DNA of 64,000 bases from Geosiphon pyriformis. Lineage: Eukaryota > Glomeromycota > Glomeromycetes > Archaeosporales > Geosiphonaceae. Below are positions 45,401 to 58,572 of this stretch, piece by piece; the first letter of the stretch is position 1, and each line of letters opens with the position of its first letter. Location: NCBI GenBank assembly GCA_016748015.1, contig JAAOMT010000376.1, positions 93,283 through 157,282 on the forward strand. The letters are read 5' to 3'. A program made the position numbers and the translations under genes. Under the pieces are notes generated by a model. The model saw only the letters and a program-made list of their open reading frames with translations. It was not told the origin of the DNA and searched no databases.

Positions 45401-48400
45401 AAAAACTGCCAAATTTCGGCGATACTGGTCACCCCAATGAGTCGTTTTTCGATGATACCACTGAGGGATCTCGAATCGCGAGCGAAACAGAACGGAGAGA
45501 GAAATTATTAGAATCGATCAGTGATCGACGTCCCATTAAGAAACATGTTGTCCCGACAGAAGGTAGCATTGGATCAAACATGGTCAACAGTACCTTACTA
45601 AATCCTATCATTCTGACGGGGGATGCCCCAAATTTGGGTAATATTAAGAGACCCAATGCTACCAACCCTCCTGAAATGTTAATCACGGAAATTTCATCCA
45701 CAAACACCGCTTATCTTGATCTGGCTTCATCTTCAATCAAAGAGGCTCGGCGACCTCCTCGTAAAAGGCCACTCAAGTTGGCATTAGGCAAAAATGTTGG
45801 TTCTGCCATTGAAAGAATCAAAGAAAGTGAGAATCTTTTTGGTGGAGGCCCAGGAAAATCCAATCCAAATTCATCATTGGGCATCAGTTCGGGTAATGAG
45901 CTTGTAGTAACCTCCAAGAATGTCAGTTCTAATAAAGATTCACAGTCAACTGATGTACCCAAGAAACAGAGTACGTCCCGTATCATTGAAGTTGACAAGA
46001 ACATCAGCTTATCAAACAATTTCACCTCCAAAAACCAAAAAGAGAAAATAAATCAGCCAATTGATTTTACACGAATGTCCCTCAAATCACTAATCGTGGC
46101 CTTAGAAGTTAATAATGTCACTGCCCCACCATTATTTCCCAATGCCGCAGTGGAAGAGGCTTACGTCCGAAATCAGATGGGAATTGTTCGAGAATTACAC
46201 AATCGGATAAGAGACCAAAAGTTATTACCAGTCAAAACAGTTGAGATTTTACCTGGTGCAGAAAGGCAAATTATTGTAGTATTTACACCTAATCCCTTGA
46301 GGGCATCTATACAAGGAATACCCAAAAAACAAGATGCCAGAATCTTTTTGCGGTTAATTGAGTTTGATCGAGATATCCAACAGCCTCAATTTGAAGGCTT
46401 AATTCATAGTGACCAGTCTCAAATACCTGTCAGGGAGCTTCTCGTGCGATCTACTTTATGCAGATCAATCATGGAACTCGGGCAAAAAAATATAAATTTT
46501 GGTGCGATGGATAAAAATAAAAGTCGCAACAAAACTATTGTTATTCAAAATCGAAGTGAGGTTCCCTTATTATATAGTATAAAAAAATCGGGTTCCATCG
46601 CTTCGGGTGACATCGTCCTTGGAGATGGCCGCATGGGACTAATTCGTGGATATGGAAAAAAAGAAGTTGAATTCACCTTTGATCCGAGTCTTCCCGGACA
46701 ATTTCAAGAGAAACTTGTCATCGAGAACATTCAAGACCGGTATAATGATCAAGTAATTTCTGTTAAGGCTAATATTCGAAAGCAATCCACGTTTTTGATA
46801 CAATCCCCCAACCTTCACTTTGGTCCTTGTCTTATAAACGAGAATTCTGGCCGTGTACAGCACTTTATAATTAGTAATACAGACAAACAAACCAGAACTT
46901 TTGAAGTGCGAGTGGAGGGAAAAGATCTAAGGTTCAATGGCTGCATAGGAGAATTGAAATTTTCAATTCAAGAAGATGCTGAAGGTGGCCCACAAATTAG
47001 TGGACTTGTGAGTCAAGAAATGGAAGAAGAAATCGAAAACTTGGAGCAAAAAGTTAAAATTGCACGCCGTAAAGGTCGCGAAGACAAAGTGAAAAAAATT
47101 GAGAAAAAGATTGCACGATTGCGTCGTGGTGAGACAGGGAGAGAAGATGAGGATGAAGATCATGAGCCTAATGCAAAATCGGAATCAAAAGATGACAAAT
47201 CAGAGTCTTTAAGTGATGGTCGACAGACTCCATCAGAAGATTCTTTCGTTATTGCGAATGTCGCTGAAGTTGGTTCAGATACTACTTCTGTGACTACTAA
47301 ATCCATATCACGCCCTGAGAAAGGTTTGGAACCCCAAAATAAGCGCTCAACTCCAAATAGTAAAGATGTGCCAAAATTTAAAAGATTACTTAACTCAATC
47401 ATCTTTCCTTTGGAAGCACGGACAACGAAGACCGTTTCTGTTCATTTTCGGGCCATTTCAAATAGTAGGTCTTCACCAGCAGAATACGAATCTTTGCCAG
47501 AAAATATTAATGGACGAGTTTTTATTCACGAACACAAAAACAACGACTCAATTAAGACGATAATGTTTTGGGCGATTGTGTGCTACGACTATTCCAGCTA
47601 TTTGCAAGCACAATTGGCAGATGACGCTTCTCAACCAATTACTCCTCATGAATCATTGTCTGGTTATTCTGAGCCTCAGACGAGAGATAGAAACTCATCT
47701 CCTTCATTGAGCAGAAGATTACTTGATTCTTTTGCTCCCCCCCCATTAACACATTTCTTCGATGCTTTATCTACAATCTTTCCGGAGACTTCAGCAATCA
47801 ATTATTTGCCCTCTTATGGCCTTACTCGAGTAGCGTCTCCTGAACAAACTACTATTGAATCTTTGGTTGACTCGTTAGTCCTTGAACCATCAATTTTGGA
47901 TATTGGTAGACTTGAGGTTAACCATGAGCACATTTATTATTTCAAGCTGTCCAATCGTGCCGATTCAGATTTGGATTACGAAATAGTTGTTGACAAAAAT
48001 GAAAGTGGATTTTTTAAATTCGAACAAACGCGTGGCACCTTATCTCCCCAACAAACCCGGCGAATTGACTTTACCGCATTTGCTACTAATGTAGGGCGAC
48101 AGGTACATTCTCTAGTCGTTCGGGATTTAATGTCTAAAGCATACTGTACCTTTGTACTGTATGGCTATGTTCATTACCCACAGTATCTTAGATTCCCTGC
48201 TTTAGGTCATGATGGACAATCTGATTTGGATCTTGGATATTGCTATGTAGATCCTGGTCGAAAATATTCTCAAGTCACACCTTTACTTGTAGAAAATATA
48301 ACCGATCAAGATTTATATATCACTTGTCAGAGCAATTTGTCCTTGCAAGTGATCATCTTTTTGGACGAGTACGGAGAACGTGGCCAAGTTGTGGAGACGC

Positions 48401-51400
48401 TCTTAAATAAAAAAAAGAAAATGACAGTATGGGTTGCATTGCAGCCTAATTTACTTGGTGGAATATTAGGATCTGGAAGGCGAGGAGCTATTAATCAAGA
48501 TATCAATAACTCACCGAGTTTATCAGGGGGAATAGTGAATGCAGAAACGAATTCTAATTTGAACGCGGAGTGCCGTATCTTGATTGGAGGGATAAAATTC
48601 TCAATTCAAGTGAAAGAAAAATGTCCACTGCTCTTAACAAAGCTGCTTAAAACTTCTCGACAGGGAACCTTTTCTGAGGAAGAATTAGTCACAGCAAGTA
48701 CTCAAACTGTCAAATTCACCTCCCTGATTGGTCAGTCAGTTTTATCAATTTCGGATAAGATTATCACACTCGGTTCCACTTCGAGATTAGAAGGAGCCTT
48801 TTATGGCTCATTTACCCTTAAAAATTTGTCCAGTCATCTTCCTTTGGACTATTTGGTCGAATCATCCGGCAATAATCTCATTTTAGATCGTTCACGTGGG
48901 ACTCTCGAAGGATGGGATAAACGATCGGCATCTATAGAAGATGGTGAATTTCTTGATGAAATTGAGCCTGAGGCTAATTCACAAGCTATAATTGCTTTTC
49001 GAGCCATTCCTTCTAGTTTTGGTCTCTTATCGCAAAAAATTATAGTAACCAATTTACATCACACGGAGCAAGTCTTTGAGGTCGAAGTCAGGTTGTTTGT
49101 TGATGCTGGGACAATTAAATTTTTGAAGAGAGATAACTCGCCACAAGAATTAATGCCTAAAGATATTGACAATCATGAAAGTATGGCTATAGAAAACCCC
49201 AAGGAAATTGAATCATTTCCCTCGGTTCACTGGAATAATATATATGTTACAATAATTAGCGATGAATCGAATAGAAATGGAGCCTCACAACCTGCCGATT
49301 TTGAAGTCATCCCTCATCTTAAGGCCAAGATTCAAAAAGGCTACCAATCCGACACTGCCCCACTTTATGAGCAATGTGTCGAAGTTGGGAATAAATCAGC
49401 TAATGAAAGTCTTCACATAATCCCCAAATCAGACTTGAATATAAGTGTCCGATGGGGACTTTTTGGCGATTCAAAAATCATCGAAGATGAAAATATCGAG
49501 TTCCATGGTTCTATAGATTCCCCATTTCAAAGGTGCGGTCCTCAATGCGAACTGAAGCCTGGCGATAGAGCTTTTCTTTATATTGCTTGTCCAGAACCAA
49601 TCTTTTTGGATAAAGAGAATTCGCTCAAATTAGTCAAAGGAAAAAAAGCTATAATTGAAGGGGTTCTTTTGTTGTATGACCTCAAATCAAGGACAACTGT
49701 CAAAATGATTGATTTAAAAGCCAATTACTGCGTATCAAAAGGGGAGCTAACTCCGGCAGAAATTGAGCTTGGAAAAATTGGTCATGCGAATTCTTGGTCA
49801 GAGGTTCAGTTTCAATTTACCTTGCGGAATATTTCTGGTATACCTTTGCAATATGAGTTACAAAGTCCGGATTGCATTGAAATTCGGGGCATCGTGGATG
49901 AAGGTTCCCACCAGCTAGATCAAGAGGTAATTTCTTTAAAGCGAGTAATAGATTCATATGTTGAGCAGAAGATTACAGCAGCTCTCAAGCCTCGTCGTAT
50001 TGAGGATTTTCAACTTGGTGAACGAATTTTTGAAATAAATGTGCTTAACATGTTCAATCCTGAGAATAAAATGACAATAAACCTTAAAGCTACATTGACC
50101 CTTTTCGAAATGGTCTTTGAACGCTTGGTACACGGGGAACTGGTTCTTCCGCCTCTATGTCATCCTATTACTCGGCATGAACTACCCTCTGATTCTTGGT
50201 TCTCTATTTTAAACTCGGGTGATGATGATATTCGTTTTGAAATCGGAGCAGAGCTAAGTCCAGATATTTCACAGTTTGTCAAAATTGAAGTCCTTTCGAG
50301 ATTTTCAAACTCCCCTTTAGTTGGAGGTGTCACTATCAACGCACATGGTTCCATTGAAGTCAGAGTTCGGGCTCATCCGAATGAGTCATTACGTTTACCC
50401 AGCGATTCATCATATTTTATAAACCCTGATGGAATCACTTTTGGTAAACTTTGGATCGCTACAAAACAATCAAATGGTGAAGACGAAGATTCGGAGCAGA
50501 TAACAAAAACCATACCTATCCGCGGAGTTATAACTGAATGTTCCACTTTTACCATTTCAAATCATCACATAATCTTCAAAACTACTCTATATGGATCAGA
50601 CAACGAAAGCAATGGGTTTGAAGACGAAGCAAACGGAATAGTTCAAACTCGCAAGCGAAGAGCAAACTCGCAAAATTCCAATAAAGTTACGCAAAACATT
50701 AAATTCCTGGAAGAATGGCTAAATCAAAGCGAAACTATTAACATAAACAATTTGTGTAGCAAAATTCCTTTGCGATTCAAGGTATCAATTGAAGCACCAA
50801 TTGAAATATTCGTCCAAGAAATCCTCAATATCACGCCTTTAGATGATAATGGATGTGGTATAATTGAAGCAGGACAACAATTCACCCTGAATATTGAGCT
50901 CTTGGATCCTTCTGTTCCTGTATTAGATGACATCAAGATTCACATTGACGATATGGAGTCTTTGTCTGGTCAAAGAAATACAATTTTGATAAGCACAGAA
51001 TCTGAAACACATGAACATCGAGTTATTGGGAATAAAGTTCAGTGCAATAAAGAAGTACTCGAATCAATTGACCAAGACGATTCTCCAAGAATATTTCAAC
51101 CTCTTGAGCCATCATCTGAGCAAGCTGTTATTTATCAAAAGCCCGCGAAAGAACTTCCATTTATATCCCTTCGTGGCTGTAAAAGGATTGGAGAACCAAC
51201 TGAAATTGGTGGTCGTTATGAACTTGATCTTGGACAACAAGATCTTGGTTCCTCAACAGTGGTAAAAAAATTGACTCTTGAAAATTCCACCGTTGAACAA
51301 ATATCCTATCGAATCAAAACAGTATCTTCGAATGATCAATATTGGCTCAAAATAAGCCCAACTGAGGGTACTTTGGACCCATCAGTAACTGGCCACAATC

Positions 51401-53340
51401 GACAGCACTCGGATGGTCACACCATCGCTTTGAGCTTTTCTGCGAATTTTAGGCGTGTTTTCTCAACATATTTGATTGTTGAAAACCTCAATAACCCTGC
51501 CGACACGAAAACAATTCGGGTTGTGATGGAGGTAAACCATTTTGATTAATCCAATTCCTCACTATATATCAGATTTGATGATTATTGCGTTAAAAATTCT
51601 TTCGGCTTTTCTCAGGTTGTTGCCAGACAAAATTTAAGGCGAGGGGCAAGTGCATCTGTGCAAAATAACCATGTTTTTGATATTTATGTTAATGGTGTCG
51701 ATACAAGCCAAACCTGTATCGAAATGCTTAACTTGTTCTATGGATCAGAATATTCGGCTCGCAGTATGGTAGTGTATAATCGGGAGACGGTACCACTAGA
51801 ATTTACGGTATGTGTGTGTTTTTTTTTAAATAACACGTCCATCATCACAATTAATTATTTGAATATCTAATCCTCTATAGTTTCAAACAAGTATTGATTA
51901 TGAGGATCCATCTGAAATCGTGTTTTCAACTTCTCGCATGTCGGCCAAACTGTTCAAAACGCTCACTGTAGAACCTGAAAGCAATGTTCGCGTCTATATT
52001 AGGCTTCTTCCCTTACCCCATGCTGAAATTCAAGGTTCACTGGATCGTGGAGAATATCGAGATCCTAATGAAGTGGAGAAGAAAATCATCGAGATATATG
52101 TAAACTGCAGATTGGTTAAAGATTATCAACAAACAGTAATCCTAAAAGCAGAATGTCGAATTCCTTCATTGAGAGTGGTATATAATGAATTTGAGGCTTT
52201 GAAAGGTATTTAAAAAATAAAATCTTCGATATAAATAATTTATGAATTCTGTTATAAACTCTAATATCTAAAAATAGGGAAAATCTCGCGCTCCGAGTCG
52301 AACTCAAACGATGAAGAATGGGTGATCAAATTCGAAAGCGATTATAAAGAAATTCGAGTGAATAATCTGCTCGGGATTCCTCTTGAATATGAAATCGTCA
52401 ATGATACAATGTATTTTCTGTTGGAACTTCCCGATAATACCAAGAATATTTTACCATTTTCACATCATAATATTAAAGTACGACCTAATATTAAAGCATT
52501 AATGAAAAATGCCGAGAACGTGAGACGTGTAAGCTAAAGCCAAATATTTCATCAAAATGATTTTATTAAAACAACCAAAATACTAAAGTTCACCCAACCC
52601 AATTTTCAAGGAGAAATATATTCAAGAAAATATCACGGTTTACAATAGGCGGCGTCCTTCTGAGAACTACTGGATTCCGCTACGTATAAGTTTCGGCTAT
52701 ATTTCGAATTTTCAGGTTGATTTATTTTATCGTCACTTCAATATATCCATCTTGGTTACTGATGTTATTATCCTTTCATCTCTGACCTAATTTTTGTTAA
52801 CAGCTCGCCTCTGGTTATCGCAGCTCATATGCTTTTGGTATGCTTGAAAATCACACCGTTCGCTTTCTTAGTGATTTCAATAGCAATACACACTTGTTTG
52901 ACATTTTTCCCAACCTAAACGACGAGGTAAGGAAATAAAAGTCTTCCGTTTTTTACTTGGATTCCGAATTCCGAATTCCGAACAACAAATTAACGAATTT
53001 CCACAATCTGATAGGAAATCAAGGGAAAAATGATTGATCTTGAATTCCATTATTTCTACATAGTGGACCAACTCGTTTATTACGCTACCATTAAAACTGG
53101 AGAAAATTGGTTTCAATTGGCCAGCTTGTTATTTGGGTTGGTTTTCGCATCTTTTTATTTCTTTAAATTTGCATTTATATAACTTTTTCTCTTGGTAGAA
53201 CTGTATTGGGAAGCAATATATTTCAAAAATACGCCCCGTCTTACCTGAAAAAGCCTGATTTTCTGATCGAGAATGCAAAGATCTGGCCCTCTGTTTTGGT
53301 CAAGTGGGTTCGTAAAATCTTTCCAATTACCTCGATCTAG
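42405..53340 (+). CDS. Giant multi-Ig-fold (ASH/Hydin/MSP-like) repeat protein, nine exons
   Basis: Proposed exons: 42405-43488, 43616-51531, 51616-51807, 51881-52205, 52278-52528, 52611-52715, 52804-52926, 53015-53136, 53199-53340. Together they make 10,260 nt in one frame, about 3,419 residues; all introns are GT-AG of 62-127 bp. The protein repeats a beta-sandwich signature at least ten times: a strand like LDFGDCCAG, VNFGDTDVGT, INFGAMDKNKS, LHFGPCLI, LDIGRLEVN, LDLGYCYVD, ITLGSTSRLEG, IELGKIGHANS or LDLGQQDLGS, followed 10-20 residues on by NxS/NxT-type turns (NLSELTAHV, NRSEVPLLY, NISGIPLQY). This is the pattern of ASPM-SPD2-Hydin and related PapD/MSP-like domains. A charged helix (EEIENLEQKVKIARRKGRED, near residue 1500) and Ser-rich linkers separate blocks. 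No signal peptide or transmembrane segment. Function unknown; a scaffold or trafficking role is inference. Confidence 0.85.
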
Positions 53341-53952
53341 CATTGATTTTTTGATTAACAAATTGCTTTTTCATTCTTTCTTTAATTTCGTATATATAGG
53401 TCTCTCCTCTGAATTATTTCATTTCCTTCTTTCCATACCACAATACAATGCTAGAGAGCTTAAAAGATTTACACAAAAGTTTAATAATATCGCCGCCAAA
53501 CAGTGGAACAAATTATTAATTTGAAATGATATTTTTAGTGAAAAGATACATAGCAAAGATTTTGTACAGTTATCTAAGTGATTGTAGATAAATTGAATAA
53601 TACTAAATAATTAATAGACTGTTACGATAATAATGCCAATTGTAATTATAATAATTTGTAAAAAAAATAAATGCCAATGTGTCAGTTTGCAAGTAAGCAA
53701 ATAGGATCATTTTCGACATAGAAAGTTTCCCTATTTTGGTTTAGAGAGAATATGATATAATGGAATATCCAAGATGCATATTTTTTCAATAATGAAACCC
53801 AACAACTGAAGGAATTTAAACTAATTCATTTATTTCTTTTTGGAGTGTTGGTGTCAAGAAAAAAGATTGAAGCTTTCAGAAAATTCTGTTCTATTTCTAT
53901 AATTTAAAATTATCTATTGTATTTTTTTGAGTTCTCATCTCATTGTTGGCTA
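53341..53952. other. Convergent intergenic region
   Basis: Lies between the stop of the giant gene and the 3' end of the dehydrogenase gene on the other strand. AT-rich, with AATAAA-like polyadenylation signals on both strands (for example AAATAAATGCC at 53666). A final short exon of the dehydrogenase could lie here on the minus strand. Confidence 0.5.
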
Positions 53953-56292
53953 TTAAAGAAATAAAAAATTTATTAGGTAATAGATCAAAATAATGTCAAT
54001 CATTAAGAAGTTTCTATTAAATACCATATTAACGGCAGCGTGGCTATGACCAGCATCTTCCTTTCTCCAAAGTGACGTGATGGTTTTTGTTTGAGTATAG
54101 AATGATATTCCGGATTTACCATCTGTGACATAAAGTTGAAGAGTCAGAGGGGCCATGAATCATGTGGAACAAACTCAAGACAAAATACTCACAAAAGTTA
54201 ACATCGCCTTGTATAGAACCACGACTTCCAGTGAAGGAAAACATGGGCAGCGGAACCGGAATAGGAGTGTTAACTTGAAATTGAAAAGTCGAGGAATCTT
54301 AGAAATTGTTCATATATTGTACAACACAATAGTCATTAAATAATAGATTACCTCCTACTTGCCCCACATCAATATTCTGACTGAAATAGCGAGCATTGCT
54401 TCCATTGTTAGTAAAAATGGCGGTACCATTGCCGTATGGGTTTTTATTAATTAATTCAATCGCCTCATCAAGGGTTTCAACAGATAAGCATACAAGAACA
54501 GGCCCAAATATTTCTTCCTTATATAAAGGCAAAACTTTCAGAAATCAATGACCGAGTTCCAATGAAAGAAAAGGTAAATTTATATCTTACCTTATAACAA
54601 TCCATGCTTGTATTGACGTTGGCCAATATGGTAGGTCCTTAATTAAAAAGAAGTGTAAATCTAAGGTTGTTCAAAAAAAAGCCTCAAATCAGATTCCCCA
54701 CAAACCAACAAAATTTCCGTTTTTATATTTATCCGGAAGGGGAGGGTTACGACCATCTAACAGAAGATCAGCGCCCTGATCGACACCACTTTGTATTAAT
54801 CCTTCTACGCGTTGTTTTGCTAATGGACTGATCAAAGGACCGAGATCAGCATCAGGTTCAAATCCACCAGAGACTTTAAGTTTTTTTGCACGCTCTACAA
54901 GCTCTGGTAACCATTCTCGCGCTTTACCGACAAAGACCACAGTTGATAAAGCCTTGAAATTGTGAAAGTCTTAAAATAAATATCTCGAGATCAAACTTTC
55001 TAAGCTCTGATTTTAAAATACCATGCACCGTTGACCAGCTGCACCAAATGCTGCCCCTGTAAGTTGATTCAAGGTGTGGTTCTAAGAAATAAAAGTCATT
55101 TTAAGTAAAAAAAAAAGATTGAAAGATCAAATGGTTTAATAGAAATAAAAAACCTTATTTGAATCAGACAATATGACTCCATGATTCTTGGCCCCCAAAT
55201 TCGCCTAAAGTATGAATTTCAATCAACATTAAATAAAAATATTTTGATGATACAACTTCGATTTCAAAAAATAATATTCAAACCTGAACTCTTTTGCCGT
55301 TAGCACTTCCGCGTTTATGTATATATTTCCCGGCTGAAGCAAAATAAATGAAAAGTTAACATTCAAGCGTCCAATCGAAACCTCATAATAAACTAATCGT
55401 GGGCATACCTTTATCACTACCAACAAATGAAATGGCTTTGATGTGTTTATTATCACACAAAAAGTTAACGGTATCAACAGATCCATGAACTACATTTAGA
55501 ACACCTTTTGGTATTCCTGCTTGTTCAGCTAATTTGGCAAGAAGTATCATAGCACCAGGATCACGTTCCGATGGCTTAATGATCATTGTATTTCCTGCCG
55601 CAATAGAGAGTGGAAACATCCACAATGGAATCATTGCCGGAAAATTGAATGGACATATACCAGCGGTGACGCCAAGGGGTTGTCGCACCGTGTATGTGTC
55701 CATATCAGTTGCTACCTCCAGCTTTTCTCCCATCAAGAGATTGGGGATTCCACAGGCGCTTTCAACAACCTGTAACCCTCTAAGAACGTCGCCCTTAGCA
55801 TCTATAAACGTCTTGCCTTGTTCCTCTGTAATAGAGCGAGCAATCTCATCCATGTTCTGACGAATTAAAAGTTGAAAATCTAGCATTACTCGTTGTCTAT
55901 GAAGTACAGATGTTTTGCGCCAAAATTTAAAAGCCTCGGCAGCGGTTTCGGCAGCAGCATCCAATTCTTCAGTCGTAGTTTCTGGTACACGAGTAATCAA
56001 TTCATTATTTGCCTTTAAAAGATAATTGTAAATAAAACAAGTTTTATGCGTGAATCTCAGGTTTATTGCAATGAAACCTCACCGGATTATATAGGGGGAT
56101 CCAACGATTTGTGCTAGACTCTACAAATTCCCCGTTGATATATAATTTTGTGCTGGGGACATCTTTTATGTCAGCAGAAATTGATTGGAAGGAGCGCGGA
56201 GTTACAGAAAAGGTTCGAGCTTGACCAAAAGAACGTAAACGTGTGGCTAAAAACCCACAATTTCTAGAGGATAACAGTGCTCGCAATAGCAT
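53953..56292 (-). CDS. Methylmalonate-semialdehyde dehydrogenase (acylating), mitochondrial
   Basis: ALDH6-family enzyme. It converts methylmalonate or malonate semialdehyde to propionyl-CoA or acetyl-CoA in valine and pyrimidine catabolism, with NAD and CoA. Proposed minus-strand exons: 56292-56083, 56012-55409, 55333-55284, 55204-55154, 55081-55022, 54952-54706, 54637-54591, 54517-54352, 54273-54193, 54122-53953; every junction keeps frame. An Arg/Ser-rich N-terminus ([14 protein letters not shown]) fits a mitochondrial presequence. Key pieces are [17 protein letters not shown], the NAD-site [15 protein letters not shown], the catalytic Cys in [24 protein letters not shown] and [19 protein letters not shown]. 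The very C-terminus is uncertain: after AVNM the frame runs into an Ile/Leu-rich tail to a stop at 53953, or a last intron begins at the GTATTT after AVNM. The gene is divergent from NAR1 with 291 bp between start codons. Confidence 0.94.
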
Positions 56293-56583
56293 GATCAGTT
56301 ACAGCAAGGATAAAAAATTGAAAGTGAATTAACTTACGTTTTTTGTGACAGAAGCCGATGAATACTTACCGTTTTTGAGCACGTTACACCAAATCTTTTA
56401 TATTTTAAAAAGGCTAAGGTGATTTTCAATTGTTTGTAGGAAAGCTCAAATTAGTAGTACATCAATAACCGATAATTATTAGCTAATCACTGAGTGCATC
56501 TTGTTGATATGTGGAGATATGACGGATCTCCTGTCAAACATGTGGATTAGAAATCAAATAAAACTTCTTTGTATATTATTACA
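56293..56583. promoter_or_regulatory. Shared divergent promoter region, MMSDH and NAR1
   Basis: Only 291 bp separate the two start codons. It contains AT-rich TATA-like blocks (TTTTATATTTTAAAAAGG, 56396-56413) and, on the MMSDH strand, two GTAAGT sequences about 35 bp apart (near 56335 and 56370) that could be alternative donors of a 5' UTR intron. No suitable acceptor before the ATG was seen. Confidence 0.5.
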
Positions 56584-58572
56584 ATGACGTTCTCTGGAGC
56601 TGTATTTCTAACAGATCTCAATGACTACATTGCACCTTCCCAAGCTTGCATTAAACCTGTCGAGGTCAAGAAAACTAAGGCCGACTTTACAGCTGTAAGT
56701 CGGTTTTAAGAGTTTTCTAATAAATTCGCTTCCTTTTATAAAACTTTTTGTCTTCGACTTATAGGCAGCTATAAAGATTGATGACTCGGGAGGTTATTAC
56801 GAAGTTTCCCAAGATGGTAGTGAGACAAAGCTCGAAACGGCGAGCATAACCCTTAATGATTGCTTAGCTTGCAGGTATGACCAAATTTTTGCTACAGCTG
56901 TTTAAGGAATTCAACAGAACTCTATTTTACTTTGAACCTTTTGTAGTGGATGCATTACATCAGCTGAGAGTGTTCTAGTTAGCATGCAATCCCATGAAGA
57001 GCTTTACAAAATTTTGGAAAGTAATCGAAAATTGATCGAAAAAGATAAGAAAAACGATATAAAAACGGTTGTCGTTTCAATTTCTCCACAGAGCCGTGCT
57101 TCGATTGCGGCTAAATACCAACTTACCCCATTACAGGTGGGATTACTAAAAATTCAGTTTAAACCAGTTGATATTGAGCGTCACCATTCTTACTGCTTTA
57201 ATTCAAGGTAGCCCAACGGCTCACACACTTTCTGAAATCTCTCGGTGTGCATCATGTTTTCGATACTTCTTTCTCGCGTGATCTTTCACTTATAGAAAGC
57301 GCACAAGAATTCGTCACAAGATATCGTGCTCTACAGGAGGAGGAGTCTCGCTCTCCAAGTTTATCTGATGATTACAGCTCAAAATCCAAAAAAGGTCGGC
57401 GTGCTGGCAATGTTTCAGTAGGAAATAAAGCTATGGTAGAAGCGCGACTTCCAATGCTCGCTTCTTCCTGCCCAGGTTGGATCTGCTATGCTGAAAAAAC
57501 ACATGATTTTACCTTGCCCTATATAAGTGAAACGAAATCTCCTCAACAAATTATGGGTGTATTAGTAAAAGATTATCTTGCGAGTAAACTCGGACTCAAG
57601 TAGATACATGTTCTCTATTCTTTATTTAATTTAAAGTTTTCATTGAAGTTGATAACTAATTTCATGGAAATCACGTAGACCAAATCAGATTTACCATGTT
57701 AGCGTAATGATGTGCTATGACAAAAAACTTGAAGCCTCAAGGCAGGATTTTTTCGGTGATGAGTATCAAACACGGGATGTTGATTGTGTGATAACATCTG
57801 GGGAAGTAGACAAAATGTTGAAGGAACAAAATTTTGATATTACAAAGTGTGCCGAGACACCTGCTTTAGATTCCTTCACTAAAGTTAACTCAGAAGGGCA
57901 ATTGCTAGGGTCAGCAGGGAGTGCTTCAGGTGGGTTTCTAGAATATATTCTTAGTTATGCAGCCCAAGAATTATTTGGTGTGGCTGAGATCGATGTCGAT
58001 CAAGAACGAGGAGTTTTTGTGAATTTTGGAAGAAACAAGGACTTTAAGGAAGTCACCCTTGAGGTTGGTAATCAACATCTATTTTTGTGTTTAATTTTTA
58101 ATACTAACAAGAATTTTTTTTAGATTGAGGGAAAATCTGTACTCAAGTTTGCATCAGCATATGGCTTTCGTAATATTCAAAATCTTGTTAGAAAAATTAA
58201 AAACGGCAATTCCCCATACCATTATGTTGAGGTGATGGCTTGCCCCTCGGGTTGTATTAATGGGGGCGGTCAATTAAAATCCAACGAGATAATTCCAATG
58301 AAAGATTGGATTGCCCATGTAAATTCAATCTATCGATCTGTTGACGAACTTGCCCCTGAAAAGAATGAAATGGTCAATCGGCTTTACAAGTTAGTTATTT
58401 TAAATTTGTGTGTTAAATAATAAAATCTCACAAGATACTTGAATCCTTTTTTTTTCCTTTTTTTAGCGAATGGCTGGGAGGTAAGAATTCTTCGAAATGC
58501 AAAAAATTGCTGAGAACCCAATATCATGCCATAAAACATACCTTGACGAGCCCATTAGCAGTCAAATGGTAA
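56584..58572 (+). CDS. NAR1: Cytosolic Fe-S cluster assembly factor NAR1
   Basis: Iron-only hydrogenase-like protein of the CIA pathway, which passes Fe-S clusters to cytosolic and nuclear apoproteins. Proposed exons: 56584-56694, 56765-56874, 56947-57136, 57208-57599, 57679-58063, 58124-58389, 58467-58572, giving 519 residues, close to the family's usual size. N-terminal cluster ligands are Cys22 (SQACIKP) and Cys70, Cys73 and Cys76 (DCLACSGC). The H-cluster-like Cys residues are in [26 protein letters not shown] and [14 protein letters not shown]. Hydrogenase-like segments include [12 protein letters not shown] and EWLGG. The usual Pro before the second H-cluster Cys reads Met. The protein ends in a Trp (AVKW), in line with C-terminal Trp tripeptides recognised by the CIA targeting complex. 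The intron phases of all six introns agree. Confidence 0.95.

Noticed and set aside
53015-53181. C-terminal transmembrane tail of the giant protein (LFGLVFASFYFFKFAF)
   Set aside because: It arises only if the intron at 53137-53198 is retained; splicing gives an in-frame longer end and a total length divisible by three.
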